Assembly (NCBI GenBank): GCA_016866775.1
Contig: VGLJ01000007.1
Coordinates: 1 to 64,000, forward strand
Source: Candidatus Rokuibacteriota bacterium
Lineage (GTDB): Bacteria; Methylomirabilota; Methylomirabilia; Rokubacteriales; CSP1-6
Direction: 5' to 3'
DNA length: 64,000 bases
In this document: piece by piece, positions 26,426-35,255 of the stretch
How the letters are laid out: each line of letters begins with the position of its first letter
Numbering within the stretch: position 1 is the first letter of the stretch
The notes under the pieces: generated by a model
The model's database searches: none
The model's input: the letters and a program-made list of their open reading frames with translations, nothing else
Told to the model about the DNA's origin: nothing
Program-made: the position numbers and the translations under genes

Positions 26426-26998
26426 TTAGGAGGCGGACTCGGAGCGGCGGAGCTCTTCTAGACGGGACTCCATGACCTTCGTGAACTGTTCCCGGACGCC
26501 GGGCAGGGTCGTGTAGAGGGCCGCGAAGTTGCCGCTGCTCATCTTGAAGACGCGCGTGGGGGCGACCGCGCGGATCGTGGCGTTGCGCGGGGCCTTCCCG
26601 AGGAGCGCCATCTCGCCGAAGTGGTCGCCGGGGCCGAGGACCTTGAGCACCTCGTGCTGGCCGCCCGGCTTCATGTGGACGACCTCGACGCTGCCGCTCT
26701 TGACGACGTACACGTGCTGGCCCGGCTCGCCCTGCTTGAAGATGGTGTCGCCCTGGGCGAACTCCTCTTCGACGAGCGTGCGCTGCGCGAAGAGCGCGAC
26801 GACCGCGTAGAGCGCCACGCCGACCGCGAGCAGGCCCATCACGGACGCGAAGCCGAGGAGGAGGAGCGGCCACTTCAGCGTGAACGCGAGGAAGCCCAGC
26901 AGCGCCACGGCGCCGATACAGAGCTGGGCCAGGTGGAGCACGCGCGTCCGCCAGTCACCGCGAGCGATTGCCGGCATCACCTTGAAGCGTCCCAGCAT
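26426..26998 (-). CDS. Membrane-anchored cyclic-nucleotide-binding-domain protein
   Basis: 190 residues. Two hydrophobic helices (about 24-42 and 47-70) are followed by a cNMP-binding domain (EEFAQGDTIFKQGEPGQHVYVVKSGSVEVV, GDHFGEMALLGKAPRNATIRAV). It closely resembles the domain at the end of the neighbouring NDH-2, suggesting shared origin. There is no catalytic domain, so it probably acts as a sensor or structural partner. Its ATG overlaps the stop of the tetrahaem cytochrome gene by one base (TGATG), and NDH-2 begins 8 bases downstream. Confidence 0.8.
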   Translation of the reverse strand: MLGRFKVMPAIARGDWRTRVLHLAQLCIGAVALLGFLAFTLKWPLLLLGFASVMGLLAVGVALYAVVALFAQRTLVEEEFAQGDTIFKQGEPGQHVYVVKSGSVEVVHMKPGGQHEVLKVLGPGDHFGEMALLGKAPRNATIRAVAPTRVFKMSSGNFAALYTTLPGVREQFTKVMESRLEELRRSESAS

Positions 26999-27690
26999 CA
27001 GCCGCGCCCTCCCGAAGCTGCCTTCTTGACCGCCGGGATGTCGTGCGCGGGGCCATGGCAGGAGATGCACTCGGTCTTGTTGGTACGCAGCTCGTCCGAG
27101 ACCTTGCCGTTCTCGAGGTGGATGTCCTGGGCCATGAACCGCTTCGCGCCGTTGTGGCACTTGAGGCACAGCGTGTTCTCGAACGGCTCCGGCATCTTCA
27201 GCGGGAGGTGATACGAGCCGGTGTTGTACTTGTACACGTGCCGCAGGCCGGTCAGCTTCGCCGTGATCGTGCCGTGCACTCCGTAGTTGGCGTGGCACGA
27301 GTAGCACTCGGTGCCGGGCCCCATGCGGTTCTGCGCGTGCAGCGAGGCGAGGGAGGCGCTCTTCGGGTTCCGCAGATCGTCGACATACGCCTTCATCGTG
27401 AGGTGGCACGAGCCGCAGAACACCACCTCGGTCGCGTACTCGAGCGTGGCGAACTGGCCGACACCGAGCAGGACGAGCGGCAGGACGCCGAGGGACAGCA
27501 GATGCACCCAGAGCGCGCTCCCCTCCGTCTGGCGACCCCGGAACATCACCAGGGACACCACGATCAGGACGAGGATGATCGCCGAGATCCCCGCCGTGAG
27601 CGCGATCGCCCAGTCGACGGCCGAGCCCCAGCGGACGACCTCCCCGCCGGGCGCGGTGCTGGCTGCTTCTGCCGCCCCTACGAAGCCCAC
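26998..27690 (-). CDS. NapC/NirT-type tetrahaem membrane cytochrome c
   Basis: 230 residues with two N-terminal membrane segments (about 27-48 and 62-80), then four CxxCH haem sites: CGSCH, CYSCH, CLKCH and CISCH. The order of membrane anchor then four haems matches NapC/NirT quinol dehydrogenases, though the extra first helix is unusual. It would take electrons from quinol and pass them to periplasmic cytochromes, here presumably the small cytochrome c and the decahaem protein. The spacing to neighbours (3 bases and a 1-base overlap) implies one operon. Confidence 0.9.
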   Translation of the reverse strand: MGFVGAAEAASTAPGGEVVRWGSAVDWAIALTAGISAIILVLIVVSLVMFRGRQTEGSALWVHLLSLGVLPLVLLGVGQFATLEYATEVVFCGSCHLTMKAYVDDLRNPKSASLASLHAQNRMGPGTECYSCHANYGVHGTITAKLTGLRHVYKYNTGSYHLPLKMPEPFENTLCLKCHNGAKRFMAQDIHLENGKVSDELRTNKTECISCHGPAHDIPAVKKAASGGRG

Positions 27691-27693
27691 CGC

Positions 27694-28044
27694 CTACTTC
27701 TTCAGGGACTTGACGTGAGCGACGAGCGCCTTCACCTCGGCGTCCGAGAGCTTGGGATAGGCCGGCATGGCCTTCGACTTGCCGATGGCGCCGCCACCCT
27801 TCGCGATCGACTCCGCGAGCTTCGCGTCGTCCAACCCCGAAAGCCCCGCGCCCTTCGTCCAGTCGCTCGGCTTGTCCTTCAGCTTCTGGCCCATGGCCCC
27901 GTCGCCGGCGCCGGAGTCGCCGTGGCACTTGGCGCACTCCTTCGCATAGATGGCCTTCGCGTCCTGGGCCGACGCGTCGCCCGCGCTGAGCCCCATGATG
28001 CCGACCACCGCGACCAGTGCTGCCGTCAGGAACGTCCGCTTCAT
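27694..28044 (-). CDS. Small class I cytochrome c
   Basis: 116 residues. A signal peptide is clear (MKRTFLTAALVAVVGIMGLSAGDASA). The mature part has one CxxCH (YAKECAKCHGDSGAGDGAMG) and a C-terminal methionine region (GKSKAMPAYPKLSDAEVKALVAHVKSL), typical of monohaem periplasmic carriers. It is placed between the decahaem and tetrahaem genes and is a natural shuttle between the inner-membrane quinol oxidase and the outer-membrane end. Confidence 0.92.
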   Translation of the reverse strand: MKRTFLTAALVAVVGIMGLSAGDASAQDAKAIYAKECAKCHGDSGAGDGAMGQKLKDKPSDWTKGAGLSGLDDAKLAESIAKGGGAIGKSKAMPAYPKLSDAEVKALVAHVKSLKK

Positions 28045-28062
28045 CTCATCCCTCCTGGCTCG

Positions 28063-31000
28063 CTACTTTTTGACTCTGGGCGTGAGGTTCTCGACCGTGA
28101 AGAGCTCGTTGTTCTTCAGGTAGAACCGCGCGAGCTCGCTCTGGTTGAACGGCCGCGCGCCCAGCCGGTTCGAGATCCCGATCTGGTTCCCGCTCTCGTC
28201 GTTAGGCCGATCGCGCTTGTAGGCTTCCGCCACTTTGAGCGCCGGGCCACGCGTCTTTATCGTAGCGATGACTTCCGGGACGGGCTGCGGGCTCCATCCG
28301 AGATACCCCGGCGTGCCCGTATCGATCAGCCGCACCACCTTGAGGCCGTTCTTGCCGTCGGCCACGTAGGCGTACTGGCCGGCGTAGGTCGCGGCCACGG
28401 TGACGCCGGTCGCGTCGTTGAGCGAGCCGCCGGCGTTGAAGAACTGCGCCGGGCCCGGGGCCTCCGGCCGCTCGACGTCGATGATCGCGAGGCCCTGCGG
28501 CCCCGCCGCCACGTACGCGTAGGTCCGCACGAGGTAGAGGTCCCGCGCGTCGGCGAGCGCGACTTTGCCGGCCGTGGCGCGCGGGCGGTTCGGATTGGTG
28601 ATGTCGATCACCTTCATACCCTCGCGGTCGAGGACGAAGGCATAGCGGAACTGGACCTGGACGCTGCGCGGATCGACCACCGCGGGCGCGCCGACCGTGG
28701 CGACCAGCTTCGGCGCCGTGGGCGTCGAGATGTCGACCACGTTCAGACCGCTCTTGGCGGCGATGTACGCGTAGTTGCCGGCAATCGTGATGTACTGCGC
28801 GCCGGTCAGCGCGCCGTTCGGGTTGAACGTCGCGTCACGCTTGATGTAGTTGTTGGTCGGCTCGCCGTCGCTGAACGTGTTGACGTCCACGACGATCAGG
28901 CCTTCCGCGCTGTCCGTCACGAACGCGTACCGGAAGATCGGCGAGATCGGCTGCTCCTGGTTCTCGGGCCGCGACTTCCGGCCGAGATCCATGGGGTTGT
29001 TCGCCGCCAGCGCCACCGCGGTAGCGTCGGTCGTCTTCACTTGCACGTTCTGGCCGAGCGGCGAGATCGCCGCCGGGATGATGCGCTGGGCGACCGCCTT
29101 GTTGGCGATCGCGAAGATGTCGTAGACGCGGAACCCGCCCGGACCGTCCGCGACGTAGAGGAACTCGCCGCGGCGCACGATGGACCGGACGGCGTTGCCG
29201 CCCGCCGCGTGCGCCTCATCGAGCTTGCGCCCGCCGTCGACAAACTTCTTGTAGTCGGCCGGGTAGGACTGCTGGTGCAGCCAGCTGCCGATGACCGGCC
29301 GCGGCTCGTACCCCTCGGCGACGCGGATGCCCTGGAGGCCGCCGCCGCCCTGGGCCACGTAGATGTAGTCGCCCATCATGTTGGCGCCGTTCGCGCCCAT
29401 GCCGAGGACGCTCGAGAGCCAGGCATTGTTGTCCCCGCTCTTCGAAGCGTGGCAGTCCTCGCAGTCACGCGTCTCCTTGTTGCGGATCGTGTGCGGTGGG
29501 TTCGGCGTGTAGGCGAAGCCCGAGAAGCCCGGCGACGAGATCGTGGGCTGCTCGTGCACGGCTGTGTTGCGGTTGCGCTCGGCGAGCGTGATGAACACCG
29601 GGTTGGCGGGCCGGAAGGGCGAGATCTTGCTCCCCCCTCGGCTGCTGCCGATGCCCATCATGATGTTCTCGGCCTTGAGCAGCTGCGGGTAGTAGTCGGT
29701 GTAGGCCCGCGTCATGTCGTTCGCGATGTGGATCTCGGGGGTCTTGGTGTTCACGCGCACGGACAGGTGGCAGCCGTAGCAGCCGCTGTTCCACGACGCA
29801 TGGCAGGACGAGCACTCCATCACGTCGGTCTTGTGGGCGAGGGTGTCCTCGCTGGCCACGGGGCCCACGGAGCCATCCTTGCGCAGGCCCATCGCCTTCG
29901 CCGCCTTCGCGTTGTACGCGGGGTGGGCGGGGTTGATGGAATCGACGACCTGCTTGACCTCCCAGGAGAGGCCGTCCTTCATCTTCGAGTTCTGGATGAC
30001 CTTGCCGCCCTTGAGCTCCATCCACGGCTTGCCAAAGGGGGTCGTCTCCTTCGAGAGGTCGACCTCGGCGGTGCGCCCTGACGTCTTCAAGGTCGCGCGC
30101 TTGGCCGGCGTGCCGTGACAGTCCCAGCACCGGATGGCGATGACGTCGCGCATCTGGGTGTAGAGCTTCGCGTCCCCGCCGCCGTGCCCGTCCTGGGCGC
30201 CGTGGCAGTCGATACACTGCAGGCCCTTCTCGAGGTGGATGTCCTTGAGGTGAAGCGCCTTGTCGAACTTGGCCGGATCGTTGTCCGCGACCCGCTTGTT
30301 GTCTTCGCTCAACAGGTTGCCGTAGCGGTCGCGCTTGTAGACCTTCACGAAGTGCCAGCGATGCCCGTGGGCGTCACTGAACTGGACGTTCTTCATGTCC
30401 TTGTTGTGCGAGTAGAGCTCCGCCATCTTCGGGACGCCGTCCGGCCCGGCGGCGGCCTTGTACGGCGGGTCGACGCCGAGGACCTTCTTGTCGGGATCCC
30501 ACCATGGGTAGCCCATGCCGAGCTTGGTCACCGTGTCGTAGTCCGACTCCTGGTCCCACCAGAGCATGCCCTGGTACATGCCCAGCCCGCCGTTACCCTG
30601 GTGGTGGTGGCAGGTCATGCACTGGGCCGACGGGATGCTCCGCGTGAACTGGTGCTTGATCGGGTGGCCGGGCCGATTCTTCGGGATGCTCTTGTCGCCC
30701 GAGAACGAGAAGCCCTTGTTGCCGTACTGCGCCCACTGCGCGGAGTTCGCTTCCTCGCGGTCGTTGGCGTACGGCACGTGGCAGGCCGCGCAGCCGCTCT
30801 GGCGGAAGTCACCCCCCACGTCGTTCGGGCCCATGATCCAGAGGCCGGGATCGTTCAGACGGGTCTTCTGGATGGTGAGATAGACGCCGGAGACCTTGAA
30901 CTCGGTGCCACGGCCGCGCGTGCTCGCCCCGACATTGCCGCGCTCCAGGACCCGGAACGGGTCGGTGGGCTGCGAGATCTCCCACCGCGGGAACGCGAAC

Positions 31001-31638
31001 AGCTCCTTCACCACGCCGTTCGCGATGTCCTTCGGCGTCAACTCCCCGAGGCTCTTGATATTTGCCGGCTTGTACGACGTCTGGCCGTTCTTGTCGGTCA
31101 CGGGCGCGAATGCCTCGCCGTGCATCGGGATCTTCGACGGCTCGTGCCCGTTGTTGTAGAGGCCCGCGTGGAACACGACCGGGTTGGTCGCCATGACCGA
31201 GCGCCGCGCGGCGTCGACGATGGGCCCGTGGCAGTCGCCGCACGACTTGTCGGCGACCCGGAGGTCCGCCGGGTTCATGAACCGGATGAACTCGGGCGAC
31301 TCGTGGTTGATCGACCCGTAGACCGAGCTCGGGTTCGCCGCGTTCTTGAAGATGTTCTTCTGGCGCGGCAGCACGTGCGCCTTGTCCTTCTCCTTCGCGG
31401 TGCCGTCACCGCCGTGGCACTCCACGCAGCCGAGGTCCACGTTCTGGTGCATCGGCTCGATGCCGGCGTGGCAGCTCTCGCAGGACGCGCTCGAGGGTGC
31501 AGCAGCAGGCTTCGCCGGGGTGGCCGGCGCCTGGGCGGAGGCGCCGCCCGCAAGCATTCCGCCGACGGCCACTGCCGTCAAGAACACCGCGGCGAGGATG
31601 CTCGCCGCCGCCAGCCAGCTTCGGGTAGTTGCGCTCAT
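28063..31638 (-). CDS. Decahaem cytochrome c fused to an LVIVD beta-propeller
   Basis: 1191 residues with a signal peptide (cleavage near GGASAQA). Ten CxxCH sites lie in the first ~750 residues: CESCH, CVECH, CGDCH, CAACH, CMTCH, CIDCH, CWDCH, CSSCH, CYGCH and CEDCH. The last ~450 residues are LVIVD-type blades (YAYIAAKSGLNVVDISTPTAP, YAFVLDREGMKVIDI, YAYVAAGPQGLAIIDV, YAYVADGKNGLKVV). The combination suggests a large periplasmic or surface electron carrier with a docking propeller. It directly follows the porin gene (19-base gap), the arrangement of porin-cytochrome conduits. Redox partner and terminal acceptor are unknown. Confidence 0.9.
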   Translation of the reverse strand: MSATTRSWLAAASILAAVFLTAVAVGGMLAGGASAQAPATPAKPAAAPSSASCESCHAGIEPMHQNVDLGCVECHGGDGTAKEKDKAHVLPRQKNIFKNAANPSSVYGSINHESPEFIRFMNPADLRVADKSCGDCHGPIVDAARRSVMATNPVVFHAGLYNNGHEPSKIPMHGEAFAPVTDKNGQTSYKPANIKSLGELTPKDIANGVVKELFAFPRWEISQPTDPFRVLERGNVGASTRGRGTEFKVSGVYLTIQKTRLNDPGLWIMGPNDVGGDFRQSGCAACHVPYANDREEANSAQWAQYGNKGFSFSGDKSIPKNRPGHPIKHQFTRSIPSAQCMTCHHHQGNGGLGMYQGMLWWDQESDYDTVTKLGMGYPWWDPDKKVLGVDPPYKAAAGPDGVPKMAELYSHNKDMKNVQFSDAHGHRWHFVKVYKRDRYGNLLSEDNKRVADNDPAKFDKALHLKDIHLEKGLQCIDCHGAQDGHGGGDAKLYTQMRDVIAIRCWDCHGTPAKRATLKTSGRTAEVDLSKETTPFGKPWMELKGGKVIQNSKMKDGLSWEVKQVVDSINPAHPAYNAKAAKAMGLRKDGSVGPVASEDTLAHKTDVMECSSCHASWNSGCYGCHLSVRVNTKTPEIHIANDMTRAYTDYYPQLLKAENIMMGIGSSRGGSKISPFRPANPVFITLAERNRNTAVHEQPTISSPGFSGFAYTPNPPHTIRNKETRDCEDCHASKSGDNNAWLSSVLGMGANGANMMGDYIYVAQGGGGLQGIRVAEGYEPRPVIGSWLHQQSYPADYKKFVDGGRKLDEAHAAGGNAVRSIVRRGEFLYVADGPGGFRVYDIFAIANKAVAQRIIPAAISPLGQNVQVKTTDATAVALAANNPMDLGRKSRPENQEQPISPIFRYAFVTDSAEGLIVVDVNTFSDGEPTNNYIKRDATFNPNGALTGAQYITIAGNYAYIAAKSGLNVVDISTPTAPKLVATVGAPAVVDPRSVQVQFRYAFVLDREGMKVIDITNPNRPRATAGKVALADARDLYLVRTYAYVAAGPQGLAIIDVERPEAPGPAQFFNAGGSLNDATGVTVAATYAGQYAYVADGKNGLKVVRLIDTGTPGYLGWSPQPVPEVIATIKTRGPALKVAEAYKRDRPNDESGNQIGISNRLGARPFNQSELARFYLKNNELFTVENLTPRVKK

Positions 31639-31657
31639 CGTGAGGGCTCCCTGGCTA

Positions 31658-33232
31658 CTAGAAGGTCAGGACAAGGCGAACGATGCCCTTGTAGACCGGG
31701 TCGTCGTTGCCGAACGTATCCTTGATGGCTCGCCCTGGAAGGAACACGGCGCCGCCCGCGAAGATCAGCAGGTGCTCGTTGAGAAACGGCTTCCAGGTGA
31801 TACCGGCGTTGAGCTCGTGGCCGACGTCGTTGGAAGGATCGCGGCCGCCGGCGACCGCCACCAGCGAGGAGGTGTCGTCGAACCGGACGTACGCGTAGTT
31901 CGCCTCGAAAATGGTCCTCGGCGTCAGCGTGAGGTCGATGCCGGCGTTGAGAGCGAGCACGCCGGGGTTCACGTACTGCGACGTGGCGTTCGCGCCACGG
32001 AGGGACGGGAACACGCTGTTGCCGCGCAGCACCGTGATGCCGCCGAGCTGGACCTTCTCGCCGAACAGGTAGCTGAACTGGCCGCCCGCGAACGCCGTGT
32101 TGTCGAACACGGAGTCGAAGCCCTTGGCCGACCGGTTGTTCGGGTTGTCGTCGCCGGTCGCGTAGGCGATGGCGAACCGCGGGTTGAACCAGTCGATCGG
32201 GTAGGCCACCTGCACGAAGGCCATCCCCGCGCTGATCTCGAGGTTGTCCCGGGTCGGCGTGTTGCGGGCCGTCTGCCCCGTCACGTAGTAGAAGGCGCTC
32301 GCGACGTTGAACCGGTCGATGTGACCGTTGGTGGTGAAGCCGATGTAGTAGGCGTTGAGGTCACCGCCGGCCGCGACCCCGGGCGCCTGATCGCGGCTGT
32401 ACACGAAGTTCGGCAGGACGTTGAAGCCGGGGAGGATGAAGTCGTCCCACTGCAGGCTCGCGACGAACACCTGGTGCTCGCGGCGCTTGGTGAGCTCGTT
32501 GAGCCCCGAGAGCTTCTCCTTGTTGAAGCGGTCGAACAGCGCCAGGTTGACCTTGAACTGGTTCCGCTCGAGCTCGCTGAAGACCCGGGCGCCGTTCTGG
32601 ACGTCGTTGTAGATCAGCCCGAAGAAGTCCGAGTTGAAGCCCTGGATACCGGCCCGGGCCGAGGTGGCGTCGAACGTCCGGCCGATCTCGAACAGCTTGA
32701 CCTCGGCGAACGCCTCCTGGAGGGTGATGTACTCGCCGCAGCCGTGGTCGGTGGCGTTGTTGTCGCCACAGCGGAACCGCATGATGGGGGCGACGCGGAG
32801 CGCCCAGTCCTTCGGGGTGAACACGGTGTCGCCGTGAAAGATCTCCAGGAACGCGACGGCCGTGATCTGCCCGAGGATGTTGTGCTCGTGATACGGCACG
32901 TTGCGGAAGCGGCCGCCGGTGAAGAAGTCCAGGTTGCGCTTACCGTCCACGAAGTTGTCGAGCACCCCGGTCAGCGAGAAGAAGATCTTGTCGCCCAAGA
33001 CCGGGATGTCGCCCTTGACCACGCTGGGGGCGTAGGGATCGTAGAGGGGACTGCGCGGCTTCTCGCCGACCCCCTGGGGCTCGAGCAAACGCCAGCGATT
33101 GATCTCGGGCAGGATGTCCGAGGTGGCCGGCGTCTGGGCGGAGGCAGCCGGCGCACCCGCAGCGGTGACGGCAAGCGCGAACAGCGAACCGAACAGCAGG
33201 CGGCGCGTCCTCAGTCGAGGTTCGATGGTCAT
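31658..33232 (-). CDS. Outer-membrane beta-barrel porin of the cytochrome cluster
   Basis: 524 residues with a signal peptide (LLFGSLFALAVTAAGAPAASAQ). The rest alternates polar and aromatic residues in amphipathic strands and ends in a phenylalanine (IVRLVLTF), the hallmark of outer-membrane insertion. Repeated strands such as FEANYAYVRFDDTSS, LNAGITWKPFLNEHLLIFAGGAVFL and FAGGQFSYLFGEKVQLGG support a barrel of many strands. With the decahaem cytochrome it could form a trans-outer-membrane electron conduit, as in MtrAB or Geobacter Pcc systems; homology to those barrels is not evident by eye. Confidence 0.82.
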   Translation of the reverse strand: MTIEPRLRTRRLLFGSLFALAVTAAGAPAASAQTPATSDILPEINRWRLLEPQGVGEKPRSPLYDPYAPSVVKGDIPVLGDKIFFSLTGVLDNFVDGKRNLDFFTGGRFRNVPYHEHNILGQITAVAFLEIFHGDTVFTPKDWALRVAPIMRFRCGDNNATDHGCGEYITLQEAFAEVKLFEIGRTFDATSARAGIQGFNSDFFGLIYNDVQNGARVFSELERNQFKVNLALFDRFNKEKLSGLNELTKRREHQVFVASLQWDDFILPGFNVLPNFVYSRDQAPGVAAGGDLNAYYIGFTTNGHIDRFNVASAFYYVTGQTARNTPTRDNLEISAGMAFVQVAYPIDWFNPRFAIAYATGDDNPNNRSAKGFDSVFDNTAFAGGQFSYLFGEKVQLGGITVLRGNSVFPSLRGANATSQYVNPGVLALNAGIDLTLTPRTIFEANYAYVRFDDTSSLVAVAGGRDPSNDVGHELNAGITWKPFLNEHLLIFAGGAVFLPGRAIKDTFGNDDPVYKGIVRLVLTF

Positions 33233-33258
33233 GACCCTAAATCACCCGTGGTGACCTG

Positions 33259-35244
33259 TCAACGGAGAGCTGCGATGTCGCCCCACGCCCGGAGCGTCTC
33301 GGACACGCTCCAGGCCTGTGCGATGCACCCACCCGGGAGATACGGGGGGTCAGCGTCGAACACTTCGGCGATGCTGCCCACCCCGTAATCCCCGAGGTGG
33401 TCGGCGAGGGGCGCCAGCATGGCGAGGGCGGCGGCCCGATCCCCGTAGACCTTGAAGTGCGCGCGCACGAACGGCCCGAGCAGCCACGCCCACACCGTGC
33501 CCTGGTGGTACGCGCCGTCCCGACTGCCGACGTCGCCACCGTAGCGCGGGCAGTACTTCGGCTCGCCGGGGGCCAGGCTGCGCAACCCGTACGAGGTGAG
33601 GAGGTGCCGCCCGCAGACGTCCACGACCCGGCGCTGGCGGTCCGCCGAGAGGGGGCTCTCCGGGAGCGAGACCGCGAAGATCTGGTTCGGGCGAAGCGCA
33701 TCGTCGAACGCGGTCGGTCCGTCGAGCACGTCGTAGCAGTATTGCTTACGCGGGTGCCAGAAGCGATCAAATCCTCGCTTGATGCGGTCGGCCTGGGCGT
33801 CCCACGCCTCGGTCGGGCGGCCGAGCCGCTTCGCGAACCAGCTCATCGAGCGGACGGCGTTGTACCACAGCGCGTTGATCTCGACGGGCTTGCCGATGCG
33901 CGGCGTCACCACCCAGTCGCCGACCTTCGCGTCCATCCACGTGAGCTGCACGCCGCTCTCGCCCGCGCGCAGGAGCCCGTCCGACGGGTCTTCCTTGATC
34001 CCGTAACGGGTGCCCTGGCGGTGCCAGCGCACGATGTCCTCGAGCACCGGGAACAGCGCCTTCAGGGTGGCGTCGTCGTCGGTGGCCTTGACGTAGGCGC
34101 GGATCGCGTCCACGTACCAGAGCGTCGCGTCGACGGTGTTGTACTCCGGCGCCTCGCCCTGGTCGGGGAAGCGGTTCGGGAGCATGCCCTGGTCGACGAA
34201 CTTCGCGAACGTGGTGAGGATGCGCCGCGCGATCTCGGGCCGCCCGGTCGACAGCGCGAGCCCGGGCAGCGCGATCATCGTGTCGCGGCCCCAGTCGCCG
34301 AACCAGTGGTAGCCGGCGATGACGGTGGCGCCCTGCGGCTCCCCCGGCGTCGGCCGCGCCACGATGAACTGATCGCACGCGAGCACGCTGTGGCGGATCC
34401 AGTCCGGCGCTTCCTTCGCCGTCGGCGGGCTCGAGCTCCAGCGAGAGAGCAGGTCGGCCTCGTGCGCCTGGCGCCGCTTCCACGCGGCCTCGCCGTCGAG
34501 CGACGGCGACGCTTCGGTGGAGAGCACGCCCGTCAGCGACTTGCCCGGCGAAAGCGATGCCCGGAACGTGCCGACGTGCAGGTTGTCGTCGATGAAGTCG
34601 AGGCCGCGCGCGGCTTCCGCCGCGAGCGAGAACCCGTGATGCCACGTGTGCGCCGGCTCGGCCTCCACGCCCTGCGCGAGCAGGACGTACGGGCGCGCGC
34701 CGTCGTACGCGGTGACCTTGATGCCGTTCGCCACGCGCTCGACGCCCATCTGCCAGCCGTTGGCGTGCGTCGTGCCGTGGTAGTCGCGATAGTTCGCCAG
34801 CGCCTTCAGCTCGATGCTCGCCGGCTTCTGGCCGCGCACGAGCTTGTACTGGACGTAGGTGGTGTTGGCGCCCTGCTCCATCCAGATGCGCTTCTCGATG
34901 AGCGCGTCCGCGACGGCGAACGTCCACACCGGCGTCGTCCCTTCGAGGCGGAACGTCTCGATGTCGATGTAGCCGTGCGGATCGACGTTGCCGTCACCCC
35001 AGCGGTTGGCGAAGAGCGGCCGTCGGATCGTGTCGTACTCGACGGTGTCGTCGAGCTTCGTGACGAGGACGGTGCGCCCCAGCGGCGGCGCGAGCGCCGC
35101 CACCAGGAGCCCGTGATATCGACGGCTCAGCAGGCCCGCCACCGTGCCGGAGGCGAACCCGCCGATTCCGTTCGTGCAGAGCCACTCGCGGCTCTCGGCA
35201 GAGCCGAGGTGCCCACAGACTTCCCGGCCCCACGCCAGCGCCAT
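33259..35244 (-). CDS. Glycogen debranching-type enzyme (amylo-alpha-1,6-glucosidase family)
   Basis: 661 residues. N-terminal EWLCTNGIGGFASGTVAGLLSRRYHGLLVAA is the bacterial/archaeal GDE_N signature. The (alpha/alpha)6 catalytic part contains AGYHWFGDWGRDTMIALPGLALSTGR, PNRFPDQGEAPEYNTVDATLWYV and CPRYGGDVGSRDGAYHQGTVWAWLLGPFV. The D in GDWGRD and the acidic residues of DATLW are likely catalytic. It would remove 1,6-branches of glycogen, releasing glucose. It follows the GH63-like gene by 11 bases and precedes the porin by 26 bases, so sugar breakdown and the electron-transfer genes may share a transcript. Confidence 0.88.
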   Translation of the reverse strand: MALAWGREVCGHLGSAESREWLCTNGIGGFASGTVAGLLSRRYHGLLVAALAPPLGRTVLVTKLDDTVEYDTIRRPLFANRWGDGNVDPHGYIDIETFRLEGTTPVWTFAVADALIEKRIWMEQGANTTYVQYKLVRGQKPASIELKALANYRDYHGTTHANGWQMGVERVANGIKVTAYDGARPYVLLAQGVEAEPAHTWHHGFSLAAEAARGLDFIDDNLHVGTFRASLSPGKSLTGVLSTEASPSLDGEAAWKRRQAHEADLLSRWSSSPPTAKEAPDWIRHSVLACDQFIVARPTPGEPQGATVIAGYHWFGDWGRDTMIALPGLALSTGRPEIARRILTTFAKFVDQGMLPNRFPDQGEAPEYNTVDATLWYVDAIRAYVKATDDDATLKALFPVLEDIVRWHRQGTRYGIKEDPSDGLLRAGESGVQLTWMDAKVGDWVVTPRIGKPVEINALWYNAVRSMSWFAKRLGRPTEAWDAQADRIKRGFDRFWHPRKQYCYDVLDGPTAFDDALRPNQIFAVSLPESPLSADRQRRVVDVCGRHLLTSYGLRSLAPGEPKYCPRYGGDVGSRDGAYHQGTVWAWLLGPFVRAHFKVYGDRAAALAMLAPLADHLGDYGVGSIAEVFDADPPYLPGGCIAQAWSVSETLRAWGDIAALR

Positions 35245-35255
35245 GGGTGACCTCC

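Noticed and set aside
27043-30081. A ~1000-residue plus-strand frame antisense to the cytochrome genes
   Set aside because: The minus strand carries haem motifs and signal peptides; this frame has none and is a GC shadow.
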